Source: Thauera aminoaromatica S2 | GTDB taxonomy: Bacteria > Pseudomonadota > Gammaproteobacteria > Burkholderiales > Rhodocyclaceae | NCBI RefSeq assembly: GCF_000310185.1 | Contig: NZ_AMXD01000002.1 | Span: forward strand, 1-64,000 | Direction of reading: 5' to 3' | Length of the DNA: 64,000 bases | In this document: positions 1-10,665 of the stretch, in pieces | Position numbering within the stretch: the first letter of the stretch is position 1 | Layout: every line of letters begins with the position of its first letter | Notes under the pieces: model-generated | What the model was told of the DNA's origin: nothing | Databases searched by the model: none | Seen by the model: the letters and a program-made list of their open reading frames with translations, nothing else | Position numbers and translations under genes: made by a program

Positions 1-483
1 CGCGGGCGCCGCCACGGCGGCGCGTGGCGCGCCGCGCACGGGCCGCGCCGCTGGAGTCTCGATCGCCGCTGCAAGCGGTCGCGGGGCGGAGAGCTCGACC
101 GGATCGAGCAGGAAGGTGTATTCGCGCACCAGATTGCCGCCCGCCCAGTCGAGCTCGACGAGCAGGTCGACGAAGGGATCGTTGATCGGCCGGTCGCTGG
201 TGAGACGGACGACGGGACGCGCGGCGCGCGTATCCACGCTGACGCGGATCGTGCTCACCGCGGAGCCGTAGCTCAGGTTCGCACGCCGGAACGCGTCTGC
301 CGAGGCGATGCGGGCGCTCAGCGACTGCAGTTCCTGCGCGCTGGCGGAGATCTGGATCTCGGCGCGCAGCGGCTGACCCAATCCGCTGAGCACGTTGATC
401 TGACCGAGCCCGGCCGCCTGCACGGACAGCGGAAGCGCGGCGATGGAGAGGGCGAGCAGGGAAGCCCGGACCGATTTTGTCAT
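1..483 (-). CDS. fimV: FimV/HubP-family pilus assembly protein, N-terminal part
   Basis: The reading frame starts with ATG at 483 and runs off the left edge, so only about 161 N-terminal residues are present. It opens with a signal peptide (MTKSVRASLLALSIAALPL, cleavage near VQAA-GLG). The segment GLGQINVLSGLGQPLRAEI follows, the hallmark of the FimV N-terminal domain, and then a beta-rich stretch ending in a proline/alanine-rich region. FimV/HubP proteins are inner-membrane polar organisers that bind peptidoglycan and act in type IV pilus assembly and twitching. The position downstream of asd and the leu genes matches the usual betaproteobacterial order. The C-terminal part lies outside the window. 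Confidence 0.85.
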   Translation of the reverse strand, partial: MTKSVRASLLALSIAALPLSVQAAGLGQINVLSGLGQPLRAEIQISASAQELQSLSARIASADAFRRANLSYGSAVSTIRVSVDTRAARPVVRLTSDRPINDPFVDLLVELDWAGGNLVREYTFLLDPVELSAPRPLAAAIETPAARPVRGAPRAAVAAPA

Positions 484-647
484 TTTGGATCTCAAAACTC
501 GTTCCCCCGCAACGGAGCATCACGGTCGATTTCACCGCGTCTGGCCTAGGAATCTAGCATTTCCCGGCTTGCATCGCATTAGCCGGGCCTGATTCGTACC
601 CGTCCGGTGTGAAGAAATACCGCCTTTCGACACGAGTTCGCAACAAA

Positions 648-669
648 AAGGGGGGCTTTCGCCCCCCTT
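648..669 (-). terminator. Rho-independent terminator after asd
   Basis: A 9-bp stem (AAGGGGGGC / GCCCCCCTT) with a GAAA tetraloop on the minus strand is followed by TTTTTG. It sits 20 nt after the asd stop and separates the leu-asd genes from fimV. Confidence 0.85.
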
Positions 670-689
670 GCCAGACTGCCGCGAAACGC

Positions 690-1823
690 TCAGCGCTCAA
701 GCAGGATGCGCAGCATGCGGCGCAGCGGCTCGGCCGCCCCCCACAGCAGCTGGTCGCCGACGGTGAAGGCGCCAAGGTACTCGGGACCCATCGCCATCTT
801 GTGCAGGCGGCCGACCGGGACGGTGAGCGTGCCGGTGACGGCGGTCGGCGTGAGCTCGCGCTCGGTGATCTCGCGGTCGTTGGGCACCACCTTCACCCAC
901 GGGTTGGCACCGGCGATGATCTCGGTGATCTCGTCGAGCGGTACGTCCTTCTTGAGCTTGATGGTGAGCGCCTGCGAGTGGCAGCGCATCGCCCCGATGC
1001 GCACGCACAGGCCGTCGATCGGGATCGAGCCCGGGGTGCGGAAGGCCGGGTTGCCGAGGATCTTGTTGCACTCGGCGCCGCCCTTCCATTCTTCCTTGCT
1101 CTGGCCGTGCTCGACCGGGACGTCGATCCACGGGATGAGGCTGCCGGCGAGCGGGGTGTTGCGGAAGTTCTTCTTCGGGAAGGCGTCCGAGCGCATGGTT
1201 TCGGCAACCTTGCGGTCGATCTCGAGGATGGCCGAGGCCGGGTCGGCGAGCAGGTCCTTGACCGAGTCGTGGATGGTGCCCATCTGGCTGATGAGTTCGC
1301 GCATGTTCTGCGCGCCGGCGCCCGAGGCCGCCTGGTAGGTCATCGCCGAGATCCACTCCACCAGGCCGTGCCTGAACAGGCCGCCCAAGCCCATCAGCAT
1401 CAGCGACACGGTGCAGTTGCCGCCGATCCAGTTGCGCCCGCCCTTGGCGAGCGCGGCATCGATGACGTTGCGGTTGACCGGGTCGAGGATGATCACCGCG
1501 TCGTCGTTCATGCGCAGCGCCGAGGCGGCGTCGATCCAGTGGCCGTTCCAGCCGGTGGCGCGCAGCTTGGGGAAGACTTCCTTGGTGTAGTCGCCGCCTT
1601 GGCAGGTGATCACGATATCGCAGGACTTCAGTGCGTCGATGTTGCTGGCGTCCTGCAGCGGCGCGGCCGCTTCCTTGCCGCCGAAGGACGGCGCCTTGCC
1701 GCCGGCGTTCGAGGTGGAGAAATACACCGGCTCGATGAAGGCAAAGTCGCCCTCCTCCACCATCCGCTGCATCAGCACGGAACCGACCATGCCACGCCAG
1801 CCAACCAGACCGACTCGATTCAT
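690..1823 (-). CDS. asd: aspartate-semialdehyde dehydrogenase
   Basis: NADPH-dependent reduction of aspartyl-phosphate to aspartate semialdehyde, the branch step to lysine, threonine, methionine and diaminopimelate. The N-terminus [18 protein letters not shown] is the Rossmann nucleotide loop, and [12 protein letters not shown] carries the catalytic cysteine. The chosen start at 1823 (377 aa) has a GAGAG Shine-Dalgarno 8 nt upstream; ATGs at 1829 and 1841 are worse placed. It follows leuB by 54 nt in the same direction and is probably cotranscribed with it. Confidence 0.95.
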   Translation of the reverse strand: MNRVGLVGWRGMVGSVLMQRMVEEGDFAFIEPVYFSTSNAGGKAPSFGGKEAAAPLQDASNIDALKSCDIVITCQGGDYTKEVFPKLRATGWNGHWIDAASALRMNDDAVIILDPVNRNVIDAALAKGGRNWIGGNCTVSLMLMGLGGLFRHGLVEWISAMTYQAASGAGAQNMRELISQMGTIHDSVKDLLADPASAILEIDRKVAETMRSDAFPKKNFRNTPLAGSLIPWIDVPVEHGQSKEEWKGGAECNKILGNPAFRTPGSIPIDGLCVRIGAMRCHSQALTIKLKKDVPLDEITEIIAGANPWVKVVPNDREITERELTPTAVTGTLTVPVGRLHKMAMGPEYLGAFTVGDQLLWGAAEPLRRMLRILLER

Positions 1824-1877
1824 GTTCATCACTCTCAACAAAAACGTTCTTCGAAAAAGCCTTGCCAGCGCGCGAGC

Positions 1878-2942
1878 TTACAGCGCTGCGAGCACGGCGT
1901 CGCCCATCTCGCGGGTGCCGACGCGCTTCGTGCCCGGCTCGTAGATGTCGCCGGTACGATAGCCCTGGGCCAGCACCTTCTTGACCGCGCGCTCGATGCG
2001 CTGGGCAGCGGCCTCCTGGTTGAAGGTATAGCGCAGCATCATCGCCGCCGACAGGATGGTGGCGAGCGGGTTGGCGAGATCCTTGCCGGCGATGTCGGGC
2101 GCGGAGCCGTGCGAGGGCTCGTACATGCCCTTGTTGTCGGCGTTGAGCGAGGCCGAAGGCAGCATGCCGATCGAGCCGGTGAGCATCGAGGCCTCGTCGG
2201 ACAGGATGTCGCCGAACATGTTGCCGGTGACCATCACGTCGAACTGCTTGGGGTTGCGCACCAACTGCATCGCGGCGTTGTCGACCAGCATGTGGGTGAG
2301 CTCGACCTCGGGGAACTCCTTGCTCACCTCGATCGCGATGTCGCGCCACAGCTGGGTGGTCTCGAGCACGTTCATCTTGTCGACCGAGCACAGGCGCTTG
2401 CCGCGCTTCATCGCGGCCTCGAAGGCCACGCGCAGGATGCGGCGGATCTCGTACTCGGCATAGATCATGGTGTTCCAGCCGACGCGCTGCGATTCGCCAT
2501 TGACCTCGCGCAGCTCGATGCCGCGCGGCTGGCCGAAGTAGATGTCGCCGGTCAGTTCGCGCACGATCAGGATGTCCAGGCCGGCGACGATCTCGGGCTT
2601 GAGCGTCGAGGCGTTGGCCAGTTCCGGATACAGGATCGCGGGGCGCAGGTTGGCGAACAGGGCCAGCTCCTTGCGGATGCCGAGCAGACCGAGCTCGGGG
2701 CGCTGGTTGCGCGGGTGGCTGTCCCACTTCGGGCCGCCGACCGCGCCGAGCAGGATGGCGTCGGCTGCGCGCGCCAGCTGGAGGGTGGCCTCGGGCAGCG
2801 GATTGCCGGTGGCATCCACAGCGCAGCCGCCCACCAGGGCCTCTTCCATCTCGAACTGGAGATCGAGCGCGTTCAGCACGCGCACGGCCTGCGCCATGAT
2901 CTCGGGGCCGATGCCGTCACCCGGCAGCACGCAAATCTTCAT
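1878..2942 (-). CDS. leuB: 3-isopropylmalate dehydrogenase
   Basis: Oxidatively decarboxylates 3-isopropylmalate to 2-oxoisocaproate in leucine synthesis. The protein is 354 aa, normal for the family. It starts [16 protein letters not shown] (nucleotide and substrate region), and contains [20 protein letters not shown] and the metal/cofactor segment [18 protein letters not shown]. It lies 36 nt after leuD on the minus strand as the last leu gene, with asd next. Confidence 0.97.
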   Translation of the reverse strand: MKICVLPGDGIGPEIMAQAVRVLNALDLQFEMEEALVGGCAVDATGNPLPEATLQLARAADAILLGAVGGPKWDSHPRNQRPELGLLGIRKELALFANLRPAILYPELANASTLKPEIVAGLDILIVRELTGDIYFGQPRGIELREVNGESQRVGWNTMIYAEYEIRRILRVAFEAAMKRGKRLCSVDKMNVLETTQLWRDIAIEVSKEFPEVELTHMLVDNAAMQLVRNPKQFDVMVTGNMFGDILSDEASMLTGSIGMLPSASLNADNKGMYEPSHGSAPDIAGKDLANPLATILSAAMMLRYTFNQEAAAQRIERAVKKVLAQGYRTGDIYEPGTKRVGTREMGDAVLAAL

Positions 2943-2978
2943 CGGATCGTTTTCCTCGGTTCGGTGAGCCAGGCCGGC

Positions 2979-3617
2979 TCAGGCAAAGTAATAAGGGTGT
3001 TGGGCGCGGCGCTGCTCTTCAAAGGCGCGGATCTTGTCGGCGTGGCGCAGCGTGAGGCCGATGTCGTCCCAGCCGTTCAGCAGGCATTCCTTGCGGAAGG
3101 GGTCGATGTCGAAGGCGATCGACTTGCCGTCCGGGCGGGTGATCGTCTGCGCGGCGAGGTCGACCTTCAGGCGGTAGCCCTCGCTGGCCTCGCACTGACG
3201 GAACAGCTCGTCGACCTCTGCGGCATCCAGCTTGATCGGCAGCAGGCCGTTCTTGAAGCTGTTGTTGAAGAAGATGTCGGCGAAGCTCGGCCCGATCAGC
3301 ACGCGAAAGCCGTAGTCCTCGAGCGCCCACGGCGCGTGCTCGCGCGAGCTGCCGCAACCGAAGTTGTCGCGGGTGAGGAGGATCTGCGCGCCCTGGTAGC
3401 GCGCCTGGTTGAGCACGAAGTCGGGGTTGAGCGGACGCTTGCTGTTGTCCGCGCCGGGCTGGCCGACGTCGAGGTAGCGCCACTCGTCGAAGGCGTTGGG
3501 GCCGAAGCCGCTGCGCTTGATCGACTTGAGGAACTGCTTGGGGATGATCGCGTCGGTATCGACGTTGGCGCGGTCGAGCGGCGCGACCAGCCCGTCGAGC
3601 TGGGTAAACGGCTTCAT
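2979..3617 (-). CDS. leuD: 3-isopropylmalate dehydratase small subunit
   Basis: Small swivelling-domain subunit of the isopropylmalate isomerase, which pairs with LeuC to interconvert 2- and 3-isopropylmalate. It has 212 aa and the family segment [15 protein letters not shown] (about residues 70-84). The start ATG overlaps by one base the stop codon of the small lipoprotein gene upstream (TAATG), so translation is probably coupled. Confidence 0.97.
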   Translation of the reverse strand: MKPFTQLDGLVAPLDRANVDTDAIIPKQFLKSIKRSGFGPNAFDEWRYLDVGQPGADNSKRPLNPDFVLNQARYQGAQILLTRDNFGCGSSREHAPWALEDYGFRVLIGPSFADIFFNNSFKNGLLPIKLDAAEVDELFRQCEASEGYRLKVDLAAQTITRPDGKSIAFDIDPFRKECLLNGWDDIGLTLRHADKIRAFEEQRRAQHPYYFA

Positions 3618-3745
3618 TATTTGACTGCCCTCTGGATGGCCTCGCCACCCCTTTCGATGTCCTTGCCGACGCCCTGCACGGTGTTGCAGGCCATGGAGAC
3701 GAAGCCGGCGACGAGCGCCGCGGCGATCAGTGCGAGTTTCTTCAT
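3617..3745 (-). CDS. entericidin-like small lipoprotein
   Basis: A 42-residue reading frame between leuC and leuD. It begins [20 protein letters not shown], a lipoprotein signal with cysteine after the A of the lipobox, followed by [18 protein letters not shown]. That tail is typical of the entericidin A/B family (small amphipathic envelope lipoproteins; in E. coli a toxin/antidote pair). An AAGGAG-like ribosome site (gAGGAGAAGGCA) precedes the start. Its TAA overlaps the leuD ATG by one base. Only one copy is seen, so a toxin/antidote role cannot be assumed. Confidence 0.85.
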   Translation of the reverse strand: MKKLALIAAALVAGFVSMACNTVQGVGKDIERGGEAIQRAVK

Positions 3746-3773
3746 TGCCTTCTCCTCTGTCCGGAACGCCCGC

Positions 3774-5180
3774 TCAGAGCGCGCGCACGTCGGTGAAGCG
3801 GCCGGTGACCGCGGCGGCCGCGGCCATCGCCGGGCTGACCAGGTGGGTGCGCCCCCCCGCGCCCTGGCGGCCCTCGAAGTTGCGGTTCGAGGTCGAGGCG
3901 CAGCGCTCGCCAGGCTCGAGGCGGTCGGCGTTCATCGCCAGGCACATCGAACAGCCCGGCTCGCGCCACTCGAAGCCGGCGGCGAGGAAGATCTCGTGCA
4001 GGCCCTCCGCCTCGGCCTGGCGCTTGACCAGGCCGGAGCCCGGCACCACCAGCACGCGCTTGACGCTGGCGGCCTTGCTGCGGCCCTTGGCCACCGCGGC
4101 AGCCTCACGCAAATCCTCGATGCGCGAGTTGGTGCACGAGCCGATGAAGACCTGGTCGACCGGGATGTCGGTGATCGGGGTGTTGGCCTCGAGGCCCATA
4201 TACTTGAGCGCGCGCTCGATGCCCTCGCGGCGCACCGGGTCGGTGACGGCGGCGGGATCGGGCACACGGCCGTCGACCGTGGTGACCATCTCGGGCGAGG
4301 TGCCCCAGGTGACCTGCGGCAGGATGTCTTCGGCCTTGATCTCCACGACCTTGTCGAACTCGGCGCCCTCGTCGCTGTGCAGGCTGCGCCAGTAGTCGAC
4401 CGCCTGCTCCCACTGCGCGCCCTTGGGCGAGAAGGGGCGATCCTTCAGGTATTCGATGGTGGTCTCGTCCACGCCGACCAGCCCGGCGCGCGCGCCCGCC
4501 TCGATCGCCATGTTGCAGATCGTCATGCGGCCTTCCATCGACAGCGCGCGGATGGCGCTGCCGCCGAACTCCATCGCGTAGCCGGTGCCGCCGGCGGTGC
4601 CGATCCTGCCGATGATGGCGAGCACCACGTCCTTGGCGGTGACGCCGCGGCCGAGCTGGCCGTCGACGCGGATCAGCAGGGTCCTGGACTTCTTCTGCAG
4701 CAGGCATTGGGTGGCGAGCACGTGCTCGACCTCGGAGGTGCCGATGCCGTGCGCAAGGCAGCCGAAGGCGCCGTGCGTGGAGGTGTGGGAGTCGCCGCAG
4801 ACGACGGTCATGCCCGGCAGCGTGGCGCCGTTCTCCGGCCCGATCACGTGCACGATGCCCTGGCGCGCGTCCTTGAACGGGAAATAGGCGAGCGAGCCGA
4901 CCTCGCGGATGTTGGCGTCCAGCGTCTCGACCTGCTGGCGCGACACCGGGTCCTGGATGCCCAGGTCCCAGTGGTCGGTGGGCGTGTTGTGGTCGGCGGT
5001 GGCGACGATGGAGCCGACGCGCCAGGGCTTGCGCCCGGCGAGCTTGAGGCCTTCGAAGGCCTGCGGGCTGGTCACTTCGTGCACCAGGTGGCGATCGATG
5101 TAGATCAGCGCCGTGCCGTCGGCCTCCTCGTGGACCACGTGGCTGGACCAGAGCTTTTCATACAGCGTTTGAGCTTTCAT
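3774..5180 (-). CDS. leuC: 3-isopropylmalate dehydratase large subunit
   Basis: Aconitase-type [4Fe-4S] subunit of isopropylmalate isomerase, 468 aa. It shows the family motifs [14 protein letters not shown] (about 130), [13 protein letters not shown] (about 345) and GCSMCLAMN (about 408); the cysteines in the last two are cluster ligands. It is the first leu gene, with the small lipoprotein gene, leuD and leuB following. No leucine-rich leader peptide is visible in the 76 nt separating it from the protease gene. Confidence 0.97.
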   Translation of the reverse strand: MKAQTLYEKLWSSHVVHEEADGTALIYIDRHLVHEVTSPQAFEGLKLAGRKPWRVGSIVATADHNTPTDHWDLGIQDPVSRQQVETLDANIREVGSLAYFPFKDARQGIVHVIGPENGATLPGMTVVCGDSHTSTHGAFGCLAHGIGTSEVEHVLATQCLLQKKSRTLLIRVDGQLGRGVTAKDVVLAIIGRIGTAGGTGYAMEFGGSAIRALSMEGRMTICNMAIEAGARAGLVGVDETTIEYLKDRPFSPKGAQWEQAVDYWRSLHSDEGAEFDKVVEIKAEDILPQVTWGTSPEMVTTVDGRVPDPAAVTDPVRREGIERALKYMGLEANTPITDIPVDQVFIGSCTNSRIEDLREAAAVAKGRSKAASVKRVLVVPGSGLVKRQAEAEGLHEIFLAAGFEWREPGCSMCLAMNADRLEPGERCASTSNRNFEGRQGAGGRTHLVSPAMAAAAAVTGRFTDVRAL

Positions 5181-5256
5181 CCCGGAGTGTTCCGCGTCTG
5201 AAAAAGGAATCGATTATTTCACAAAGCCTGCAAAACTGTGTAGGCACGCCCCGCCC

Positions 5257-6072
5257 TCAGCGCCGCGCGCCCTCGTAGAGCGGGATCACGCGTGCGGCGT
5301 ACTCTGCCAGGTCGCGCTGCCGCGTCGCATGCGAGGGGTGGGTGGACAGCCACTGCGGCGGCGCGCCGGCCGACTGTCCGGCCATCTTGTTCCACAGCGT
5401 CACCGCGGCACGCGGATCGTAGCCGGCGCGTGCGGCGAGTTCCACGCCCATGCGGTCCGCCTCGGTCTCGTGCTCGCGCGAGTTGGGCAGCTCGAAGGTC
5501 ACCTTGGCAACCTGGCCCATGAGGTCCTGGCCGAGCTGGCCGACACCGAGCAGGGCGCCCGCGACCGAGATGCCCAGCCCGGTCGCCATCGACTTCGACA
5601 CCCGCTCGCGCGCGTGCTCACGCAGCGCATGCGCGATCTCGTGGCCCATCACCGCGGCGATCTCGTCGTCGGTGAGCGCGAGGCGCTCGATCAGCCCCGT
5701 GTAGATCGCCATCTTGCCGCCGGCCATGCACCAGGCGTTGAGCTCGCTCGAGCTGAACACATGCACCTCCCAGGACCACGACGGGGCATCGGTGCGGAAG
5801 GCGCCGGTCTGCGCGGCGAGCCGCGAGACGATGCGGCGCACGCGCTGCACGGTGGCGGGGTCGCGATCGAGCGCGTTCTTGCTCCGCGCCTCGGCGACCA
5901 TCTGCTGGTACTGCTGGTTCGAGGCCTGTTCGACCTCCTGCGCCGAGACCATCATCAGCTGCGAGCGCTGCACGCCGACCGCGCCGCCGTGCGTGGTCTG
6001 CACGGTCTGGCAGGCGGTGGCGATGGTGCCGGCGAGCAGCACCGGCAGGGCGATCTTGAAGATGGATTGCAT
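5257..6072 (-). CDS. M48-family metallopeptidase, probable lipoprotein
   Basis: 271 aa with a lipoprotein signal (MQSIFKIALPVLLAGTIATAC, lipobox ending in Cys21). The zinc motif HEIAH lies in MGHEIAHALREHARE (about residue 144), and a downstream EHETEAD (about 200) supplies the third ligand. This is the LoiP/YcaL/BepA-like group of periplasmic M48 proteases that clean up misfolded outer-membrane proteins. Its substrate cannot be told from sequence. It follows the MFS gene by 7 nt, suggesting an aroC-MFS-protease unit. Confidence 0.88.
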   Translation of the reverse strand: MQSIFKIALPVLLAGTIATACQTVQTTHGGAVGVQRSQLMMVSAQEVEQASNQQYQQMVAEARSKNALDRDPATVQRVRRIVSRLAAQTGAFRTDAPSWSWEVHVFSSSELNAWCMAGGKMAIYTGLIERLALTDDEIAAVMGHEIAHALREHARERVSKSMATGLGISVAGALLGVGQLGQDLMGQVAKVTFELPNSREHETEADRMGVELAARAGYDPRAAVTLWNKMAGQSAGAPPQWLSTHPSHATRQRDLAEYAARVIPLYEGARR

Positions 6073-6079
6073 GGGTCGA

Positions 6080-7258
6080 TTACCTCCTCGGTTCGTGGAG
6101 TGCGTGCGCGGGGCGGGGTTCCCCTTTCCAGCCCAGCAGCAACCAGAGCAGGCCGGCGAGCGCGAAGCCGGAGCCGATCGTATACGTCCACGCCGGCCCG
6201 ATGCCCTCCCAGGTGTAACCGCTCAGCAAGCCGCCCAGCATGCCGCCGGCCCCGAAGGAGATGCTGCCGTAGAGCGCCTGGCCGCGCGACTGCAGGCGGC
6301 CCGGAAACCACTCGTTGACCACCGCGATCGCCGCGGCGTGGTAGGCGCCGAAGGTGGCGCCGTGCAGAACCTGGGCGAGCAGCAGCAGCGCCAGGCTGTG
6401 CGCGCCCCAGCCGATCATCAGGAAGCGCGCCACCGCGCAGGCGAAGGAGAACAGCAGGATCGCACGCAGCGAAAAGCGCACCGAGATGCGCGGCATCCAC
6501 ATGAAGACCCCGATCTCGGCGAGCACCCCCAGCGTCCACATCCAGCCCACCACGCCCTTGTCGTAACCCATGCCGACCAGGTGGATCGAATAGAACACGT
6601 AGAGCGCGCCGTGTGCCGCCGACATCAGGAAGCAGGCGCCGAGCAGGGCACGCACCTCGGGACGGCGCAGGGTGTCGCCGAAGCTCGCGGCGTCGCGCTG
6701 CAGCGGCGGGCGCGGCGCCTCGGGGACGATGAAGCTGCACAGCACGATGCCGACGAGGATGGACATGGTGATCCACAGCACCGCCTCGATCGGCAGGCGG
6801 TCGAGCGAATGCCCGAGCGCGAGCACGGCGACGATGAAGCCGACCGAGCCCCATACGCGGATGCGGCCATAGCGGTGCGAAGCCTCGCCGAGGTGGGCGA
6901 AGGCGAGACCCTCGATCAGCGGCAGCACCGCGCTCCAGAAGAAGGCCATCAGCGCCATCGCGGCGAACAGCCCGGCGAACTCGGTAGTCAGGAAAAACAC
7001 CGAGAAGCCCGCCAGGCTGGCGAGCGCCGACAGACGCACGATCGCGATACGCATCCCCAGGCGTTCCGCCAGCCAGCCCCACAGGTTGGGAGCCAGCACG
7101 CGCATCAGCTGCATCAGCGACATCAGCAGCGCGATGTCGGTGGCCGACAGCGCGATCGACTGCAGGTAGAGCGTGAAGTAGGGCGAGAACGCGCCGACGA
7201 AGGCGAAGTAGAAGAAGTAGTACGCCGACAGGCGCCAGTAGGGAATCATCGCGCCCAC
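6080..7258 (-). CDS. MFS transporter, HcaT/MFS_1-like
   Basis: 392 aa with about 12 hydrophobic segments. The N-terminus IPYWRLSAYYFFYFAFVGAF and the loop GWLAERLGMRIAIVRLS resemble the MFS_1-like branch that includes E. coli HcaT, a putative phenylpropionate carrier. Substrate assignment from this resemblance is weak; maltose- and nucleoside-type carriers fall nearby. It sits between aroC and an M48 protease gene, a context that gives no substrate. Confidence 0.75.
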   Translation of the reverse strand: MGAMIPYWRLSAYYFFYFAFVGAFSPYFTLYLQSIALSATDIALLMSLMQLMRVLAPNLWGWLAERLGMRIAIVRLSALASLAGFSVFFLTTEFAGLFAAMALMAFFWSAVLPLIEGLAFAHLGEASHRYGRIRVWGSVGFIVAVLALGHSLDRLPIEAVLWITMSILVGIVLCSFIVPEAPRPPLQRDAASFGDTLRRPEVRALLGACFLMSAAHGALYVFYSIHLVGMGYDKGVVGWMWTLGVLAEIGVFMWMPRISVRFSLRAILLFSFACAVARFLMIGWGAHSLALLLLAQVLHGATFGAYHAAAIAVVNEWFPGRLQSRGQALYGSISFGAGGMLGGLLSGYTWEGIGPAWTYTIGSGFALAGLLWLLLGWKGEPRPAHALHEPRR

Positions 7259-7336
7259 TCCGGGTACGCGCGCTCACCCCCTCCAGCCCCTGCGTCCGGG
7301 CGGCGCCCCGCACCGCCCCGCCCTGCCCGCATCGCC

Positions 7337-8467
7337 TCAGCGCGGCGAAGGCAGGCGCTGGCTCCCTGCGGGCGCGAGCGCCGGGATGCGCGGGGTGTCG
7401 GTGCGCACGTCGCCGCACTGCGCGCGATGGCGCAGCGCGTGGTCGATCAGCACCAGTGCGAGCATGGATTCGGCGATCGGCGTCGCGCGGATGCCCACGC
7501 AGGGGTCGTGGCGACCCTCGGTGGCGACCATGACGGGATTGCCTGCGCGGTCGATCGAGCGACGCTCGAGGCGGATGCTCGAGGTCGGCTTGATCGCGAT
7601 GCTGGCGAGAATGTCCTGCCCGGTGGAGATGCCACCGAGCACGCCGCCCGCATGATTGGACAGGAAGCCCGCGGGCGTCATCTCGTCGCCGTGCTCGGTG
7701 CCGCGCTGCGCGACCGACTTGAACCCGGCGCCGATCTCCACGCCCTTGACCGCGTTGATGCCCATCATCGCATAGGCGATGTCGGCGTCCAGGCGGCCAT
7801 ACACCGGCTCGCCCCAGCCGACCGGGACGCCGCTGGCGACCACGTCGATGCGCGCGCCGATCGAGTCGCCCGACTTGCGCAGCGCGTCCATGAAGGCCTC
7901 GAGCTCGGGCACGATCGCGGCGTTGGGCGCGAAGAAGGGGTTGCCGTCGACCTCGTCCCAGGACACGAAGGGAATCTCGATCGGGCCGAGCGCACCCATG
8001 CAGGCGCGGATGACGATGCCGTGGCGCTCCTTCAGCCACTTCTTCGCGATCGCGCCGGCCGCCACCCGCACCGCGGTCTCGCGCGCCGACGAGCGCCCGC
8101 CGCCACGATGGTCGCGCAGGCCGTACTTCTGCAGGTAGGCGTAGTCGGCGTGGCCGGGGCGGAAGGTGTCGGCGATGTTGCCGTAGTCCTTGCTGCGCTG
8201 GTCCTGGTTGCGGATCAGCAGCGAGATCGGGGTGCCGGTGGTGACGCCCTCGAACACGCCGGAGAGGATCTCGACGGTGTCGGGCTCGCGGCGCTGGGTG
8301 ACGTGGCGCGAGGTGCCCGGCTTGCGGCGGTCGAGCTCGGCCTGGATGTCTGCCTCGCAGATCGCCAGTCCCGGCGGGCAGCCATCGACGATGCAGCCGA
8401 TCGCCGGGCCGTGGGATTCCCCGAAGGAGGTGACGGTGAAGAGCGTGCCGAGGGTGTTGCCGGACAT
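7337..8467 (-). CDS. aroC: chorismate synthase
   Basis: Final shikimate-pathway step, the FMNH2-dependent elimination of phosphate from EPSP to give chorismate. 376 aa starting [20 protein letters not shown]. Family signatures are [32 protein letters not shown] and [14 protein letters not shown] (about residues 125-138). A longer frame upstream exists, but the ATG at 8467 begins exactly at the conserved N-terminus. Confidence 0.97.
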   Translation of the reverse strand: MSGNTLGTLFTVTSFGESHGPAIGCIVDGCPPGLAICEADIQAELDRRKPGTSRHVTQRREPDTVEILSGVFEGVTTGTPISLLIRNQDQRSKDYGNIADTFRPGHADYAYLQKYGLRDHRGGGRSSARETAVRVAAGAIAKKWLKERHGIVIRACMGALGPIEIPFVSWDEVDGNPFFAPNAAIVPELEAFMDALRKSGDSIGARIDVVASGVPVGWGEPVYGRLDADIAYAMMGINAVKGVEIGAGFKSVAQRGTEHGDEMTPAGFLSNHAGGVLGGISTGQDILASIAIKPTSSIRLERRSIDRAGNPVMVATEGRHDPCVGIRATPIAESMLALVLIDHALRHRAQCGDVRTDTPRIPALAPAGSQRLPSPR

Positions 8468-8562
8468 GGATTTCCTGCCTGATCGCGATGACGGAACGGG
8501 GACGGGTCGCGAGTCTAGCACGCGTGCCGTCCCCTTCTGCTTGGGCGCCGGAGCGCCGCCCC

Positions 8563-8880
8563 TCAGTGGAAGAAGCCCTCCAGGCGCTCGAAGACCTCGT
8601 GCTCGGCGCCATGCCGGCGCACATTGAGCACGTCCTCGAGCTTCTCGAGCTGGCGCACCATCTGCTCGAGGCGCTGGTCCTCGAACACCAGCAGCCAGAT
8701 GCGCGAGCGCTTGCCGTCGGACACCGGCATGCACAGGATGCCCTCGACGTTGAACGCGCGACGCGCGAAGAGGTTGCAGATGTGGCTCATCACCCCGGGG
8801 TGGTTGTTCACATCCAGTTCCAGAACGACCTTGGCATAGCCGGCTTGCGGCAGCGGGTCGGAAACCTGTTCGATCATCAT
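8563..8880 (-). CDS. ilvN: acetohydroxyacid synthase small regulatory subunit, IlvN type
   Basis: 105 aa containing one ACT domain ([33 protein letters not shown]). The size and sequence match the short IlvN of AHAS I, not the ~160-residue IlvH of most betaproteobacteria. The subunit confers valine feedback on IlvB. Its ATG (8880) overlaps the ilvB TGA (ATGA), so translation is coupled. Confidence 0.93.
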   Translation of the reverse strand: MMIEQVSDPLPQAGYAKVVLELDVNNHPGVMSHICNLFARRAFNVEGILCMPVSDGKRSRIWLLVFEDQRLEQMVRQLEKLEDVLNVRRHGAEHEVFERLEGFFH

Positions 8881-10547
8881 CAGCCTCCGATCATCTCGGT
8901 GTTGGCGGCACCCGGCGGCACCATGGGGTAGACGAATTGTTCGCGGTCGATCGTCGCGTGGATCAGGCACGGACCGGGGCGGTGCAGCGCCTCGGCGAGC
9001 GCGGCGCGCGGATTGTCGGCGAGATCGAGATCCACCGCCGGCACGCCGAAGCCCTCGGCGATCTTCACGAAGTCGGGCTCGGTGCGGTACTTCGAAGCGA
9101 ACAGGCGCTGACCGTAGAACAGCGTCTGCTGCTGGTACACCAGGCCGAGCGCGTTGTTGTTCATCAGCACGATCTTGACGTTCAGACCCTCCTCGGCCAG
9201 CGTCGCAAGCTCCTGGATGTTCATCTTGAAACTGCCGTCGCCGGTGAAGCAGACCACGGTGCGCCCGGGCTCGGCGAGCGCGGCGCCGAGCGCGCTCGGC
9301 AGGCCGAAGCCCATCGTGCCCAGGCCGCCCGAGGTCAGCCACTGGCGCGGCCGGCGGAAGGGATAGGCCTGCGCCACCCACATCTGATGCTGGCCGACGT
9401 CGGTGGCGACGATGGCGCGGTCGTCGAGCGCGGCGGCGACCGCCTGGATGAGGCCGTAGTGGGTGCGCGGGTCGTCCTGGCCGGGGAACTGCATCGGGAA
9501 GCGCGTCTTCAGGCTGTCGACATGCGACAGCCAGCGCTTGCGCAGCGTCGCCTGCACGCGCGGCAGCAGCGCCTCGAGCGCGCACTTGACGTTGGCGTGG
9601 ATGGCGACGTGGGCGTTCTTGATCTTGTGCAGCTCGGAGCGGTCGATGTCGATGTGGACGATCTTCGCGTTCGGGCAGAACTGCGCGGCGCGGCCGATCG
9701 CGCGGTCGTCGAAGCGTGCGCCCACGCACACCAGCACATCGGCCTCCTCAAGCACGAAGTTGGTGTAGCGCGCGCCGTGCATGCCGAGCATGCCGATCGA
9801 CAGCGGGTGGTCCATCGGCATCGCACCGAGCGCCATCAGCGTCATCGTGGTGGGCAGGCCGGCCTGCTCGGCCAGCTGCACCGCCAGCGGCGCGGCGCCG
9901 GAGGCGACCACCCCGCCGCCGAGGTAGAGCACCGGCTGCTCGGCCTCGTTGATCATCTTCGCCGCCAGCTCCACCGCCGCCAGGTCGAGCTGCGGGGCCG
10001 GATCGGCGACCGCCGGGGCGGGAAACTCCGCGACGGCGACGAGCTGATTCTGCACGTCCTTGGGCACGTCGATCAGCACCGGGCCGGGACGGCCGGACAT
10101 GGCGATGCGGAAGGCGTCCGGAATGACCTCGAGCAGCTCCTGCGCCGAGCGCACGAGGAAGTTGTGCTTGGTGATCGGCACCGTGATGCCATAGATGTCG
10201 ACCTCCTGGAAGGCGTCGGTGCCGATCATCGCCTGCGGCACCTGCCCGGTGATGACGACCATCGGGATGGAATCCAGGCAGGCGTCGGCGATCGCGGTGA
10301 CCAGGTTGGTCGCGCCCGGACCGCTCGAGGCGATGCACACCTGCGGCACGCCCGAGACGCGCGCCATGCCCTGGGCGATGAAGCCCGCGCCCTGCTCGTG
10401 GCGGGCGAGCACGTGGTGGATGTGCTCGCTGCCCGAGAGCGCATCGTAGAAGGGCAGGATCGCGCCGCCGGGAATGCCGGCGACGGTGCGCACGCCCTGG
10501 CGCTCGAGAAGGCGCACCATCAGTTGCGCGCCGGTCATTTGCATCAT
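8880..10547 (-). CDS. ilvB: acetolactate/acetohydroxyacid synthase large subunit
   Basis: Thiamine-diphosphate enzyme condensing pyruvate with pyruvate or 2-oxobutyrate, the first common step to valine, leucine and isoleucine. 555 aa from ATG 10547, which has AAGGAG 8 nt upstream. Motifs: the TPP-activating glutamate region ([19 protein letters not shown]), the FAD/central domain, and [23 protein letters not shown] for ThDP/Mg binding near residue 440. A valine-rich leader peptide and an attenuator hairpin precede it. Confidence 0.95.
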   Translation of the reverse strand: MMQMTGAQLMVRLLERQGVRTVAGIPGGAILPFYDALSGSEHIHHVLARHEQGAGFIAQGMARVSGVPQVCIASSGPGATNLVTAIADACLDSIPMVVITGQVPQAMIGTDAFQEVDIYGITVPITKHNFLVRSAQELLEVIPDAFRIAMSGRPGPVLIDVPKDVQNQLVAVAEFPAPAVADPAPQLDLAAVELAAKMINEAEQPVLYLGGGVVASGAAPLAVQLAEQAGLPTTMTLMALGAMPMDHPLSIGMLGMHGARYTNFVLEEADVLVCVGARFDDRAIGRAAQFCPNAKIVHIDIDRSELHKIKNAHVAIHANVKCALEALLPRVQATLRKRWLSHVDSLKTRFPMQFPGQDDPRTHYGLIQAVAAALDDRAIVATDVGQHQMWVAQAYPFRRPRQWLTSGGLGTMGFGLPSALGAALAEPGRTVVCFTGDGSFKMNIQELATLAEEGLNVKIVLMNNNALGLVYQQQTLFYGQRLFASKYRTEPDFVKIAEGFGVPAVDLDLADNPRAALAEALHRPGPCLIHATIDREQFVYPMVPPGAANTEMIGG

Positions 10548-10592
10548 GTTGCTCTCCTTGGCTTCGGGTTCGACGGCCGGACCGGCGGGCAC

Positions 10593-10634
10593 AAAAGCAA
10601 GACCCCCGCCGGGCTTGCGCGCCGACGGGGGTCT
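10593..10634 (-). terminator. transcription attenuator of ilvBN
   Basis: A 9-bp stem (AGACCCCCG / CGGGGGTCT) on the minus strand is followed by TGCTTTTG. It sits between the leader peptide stop (10666) and ilvB (10547), the expected place for a leader-controlled intrinsic terminator. Confidence 0.8.
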
Positions 10635-10665
10635 GGTATTCCTGATTCTCGAGTGTCCGGTCCCG

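Noticed and set aside
609-5201. A 1530-codon open frame on the plus strand
   Set aside because: It runs antisense through asd, leuB, leuD and leuC and is rich in Arg, Ala, His and Asp, as expected of a shadow frame in high-GC DNA.
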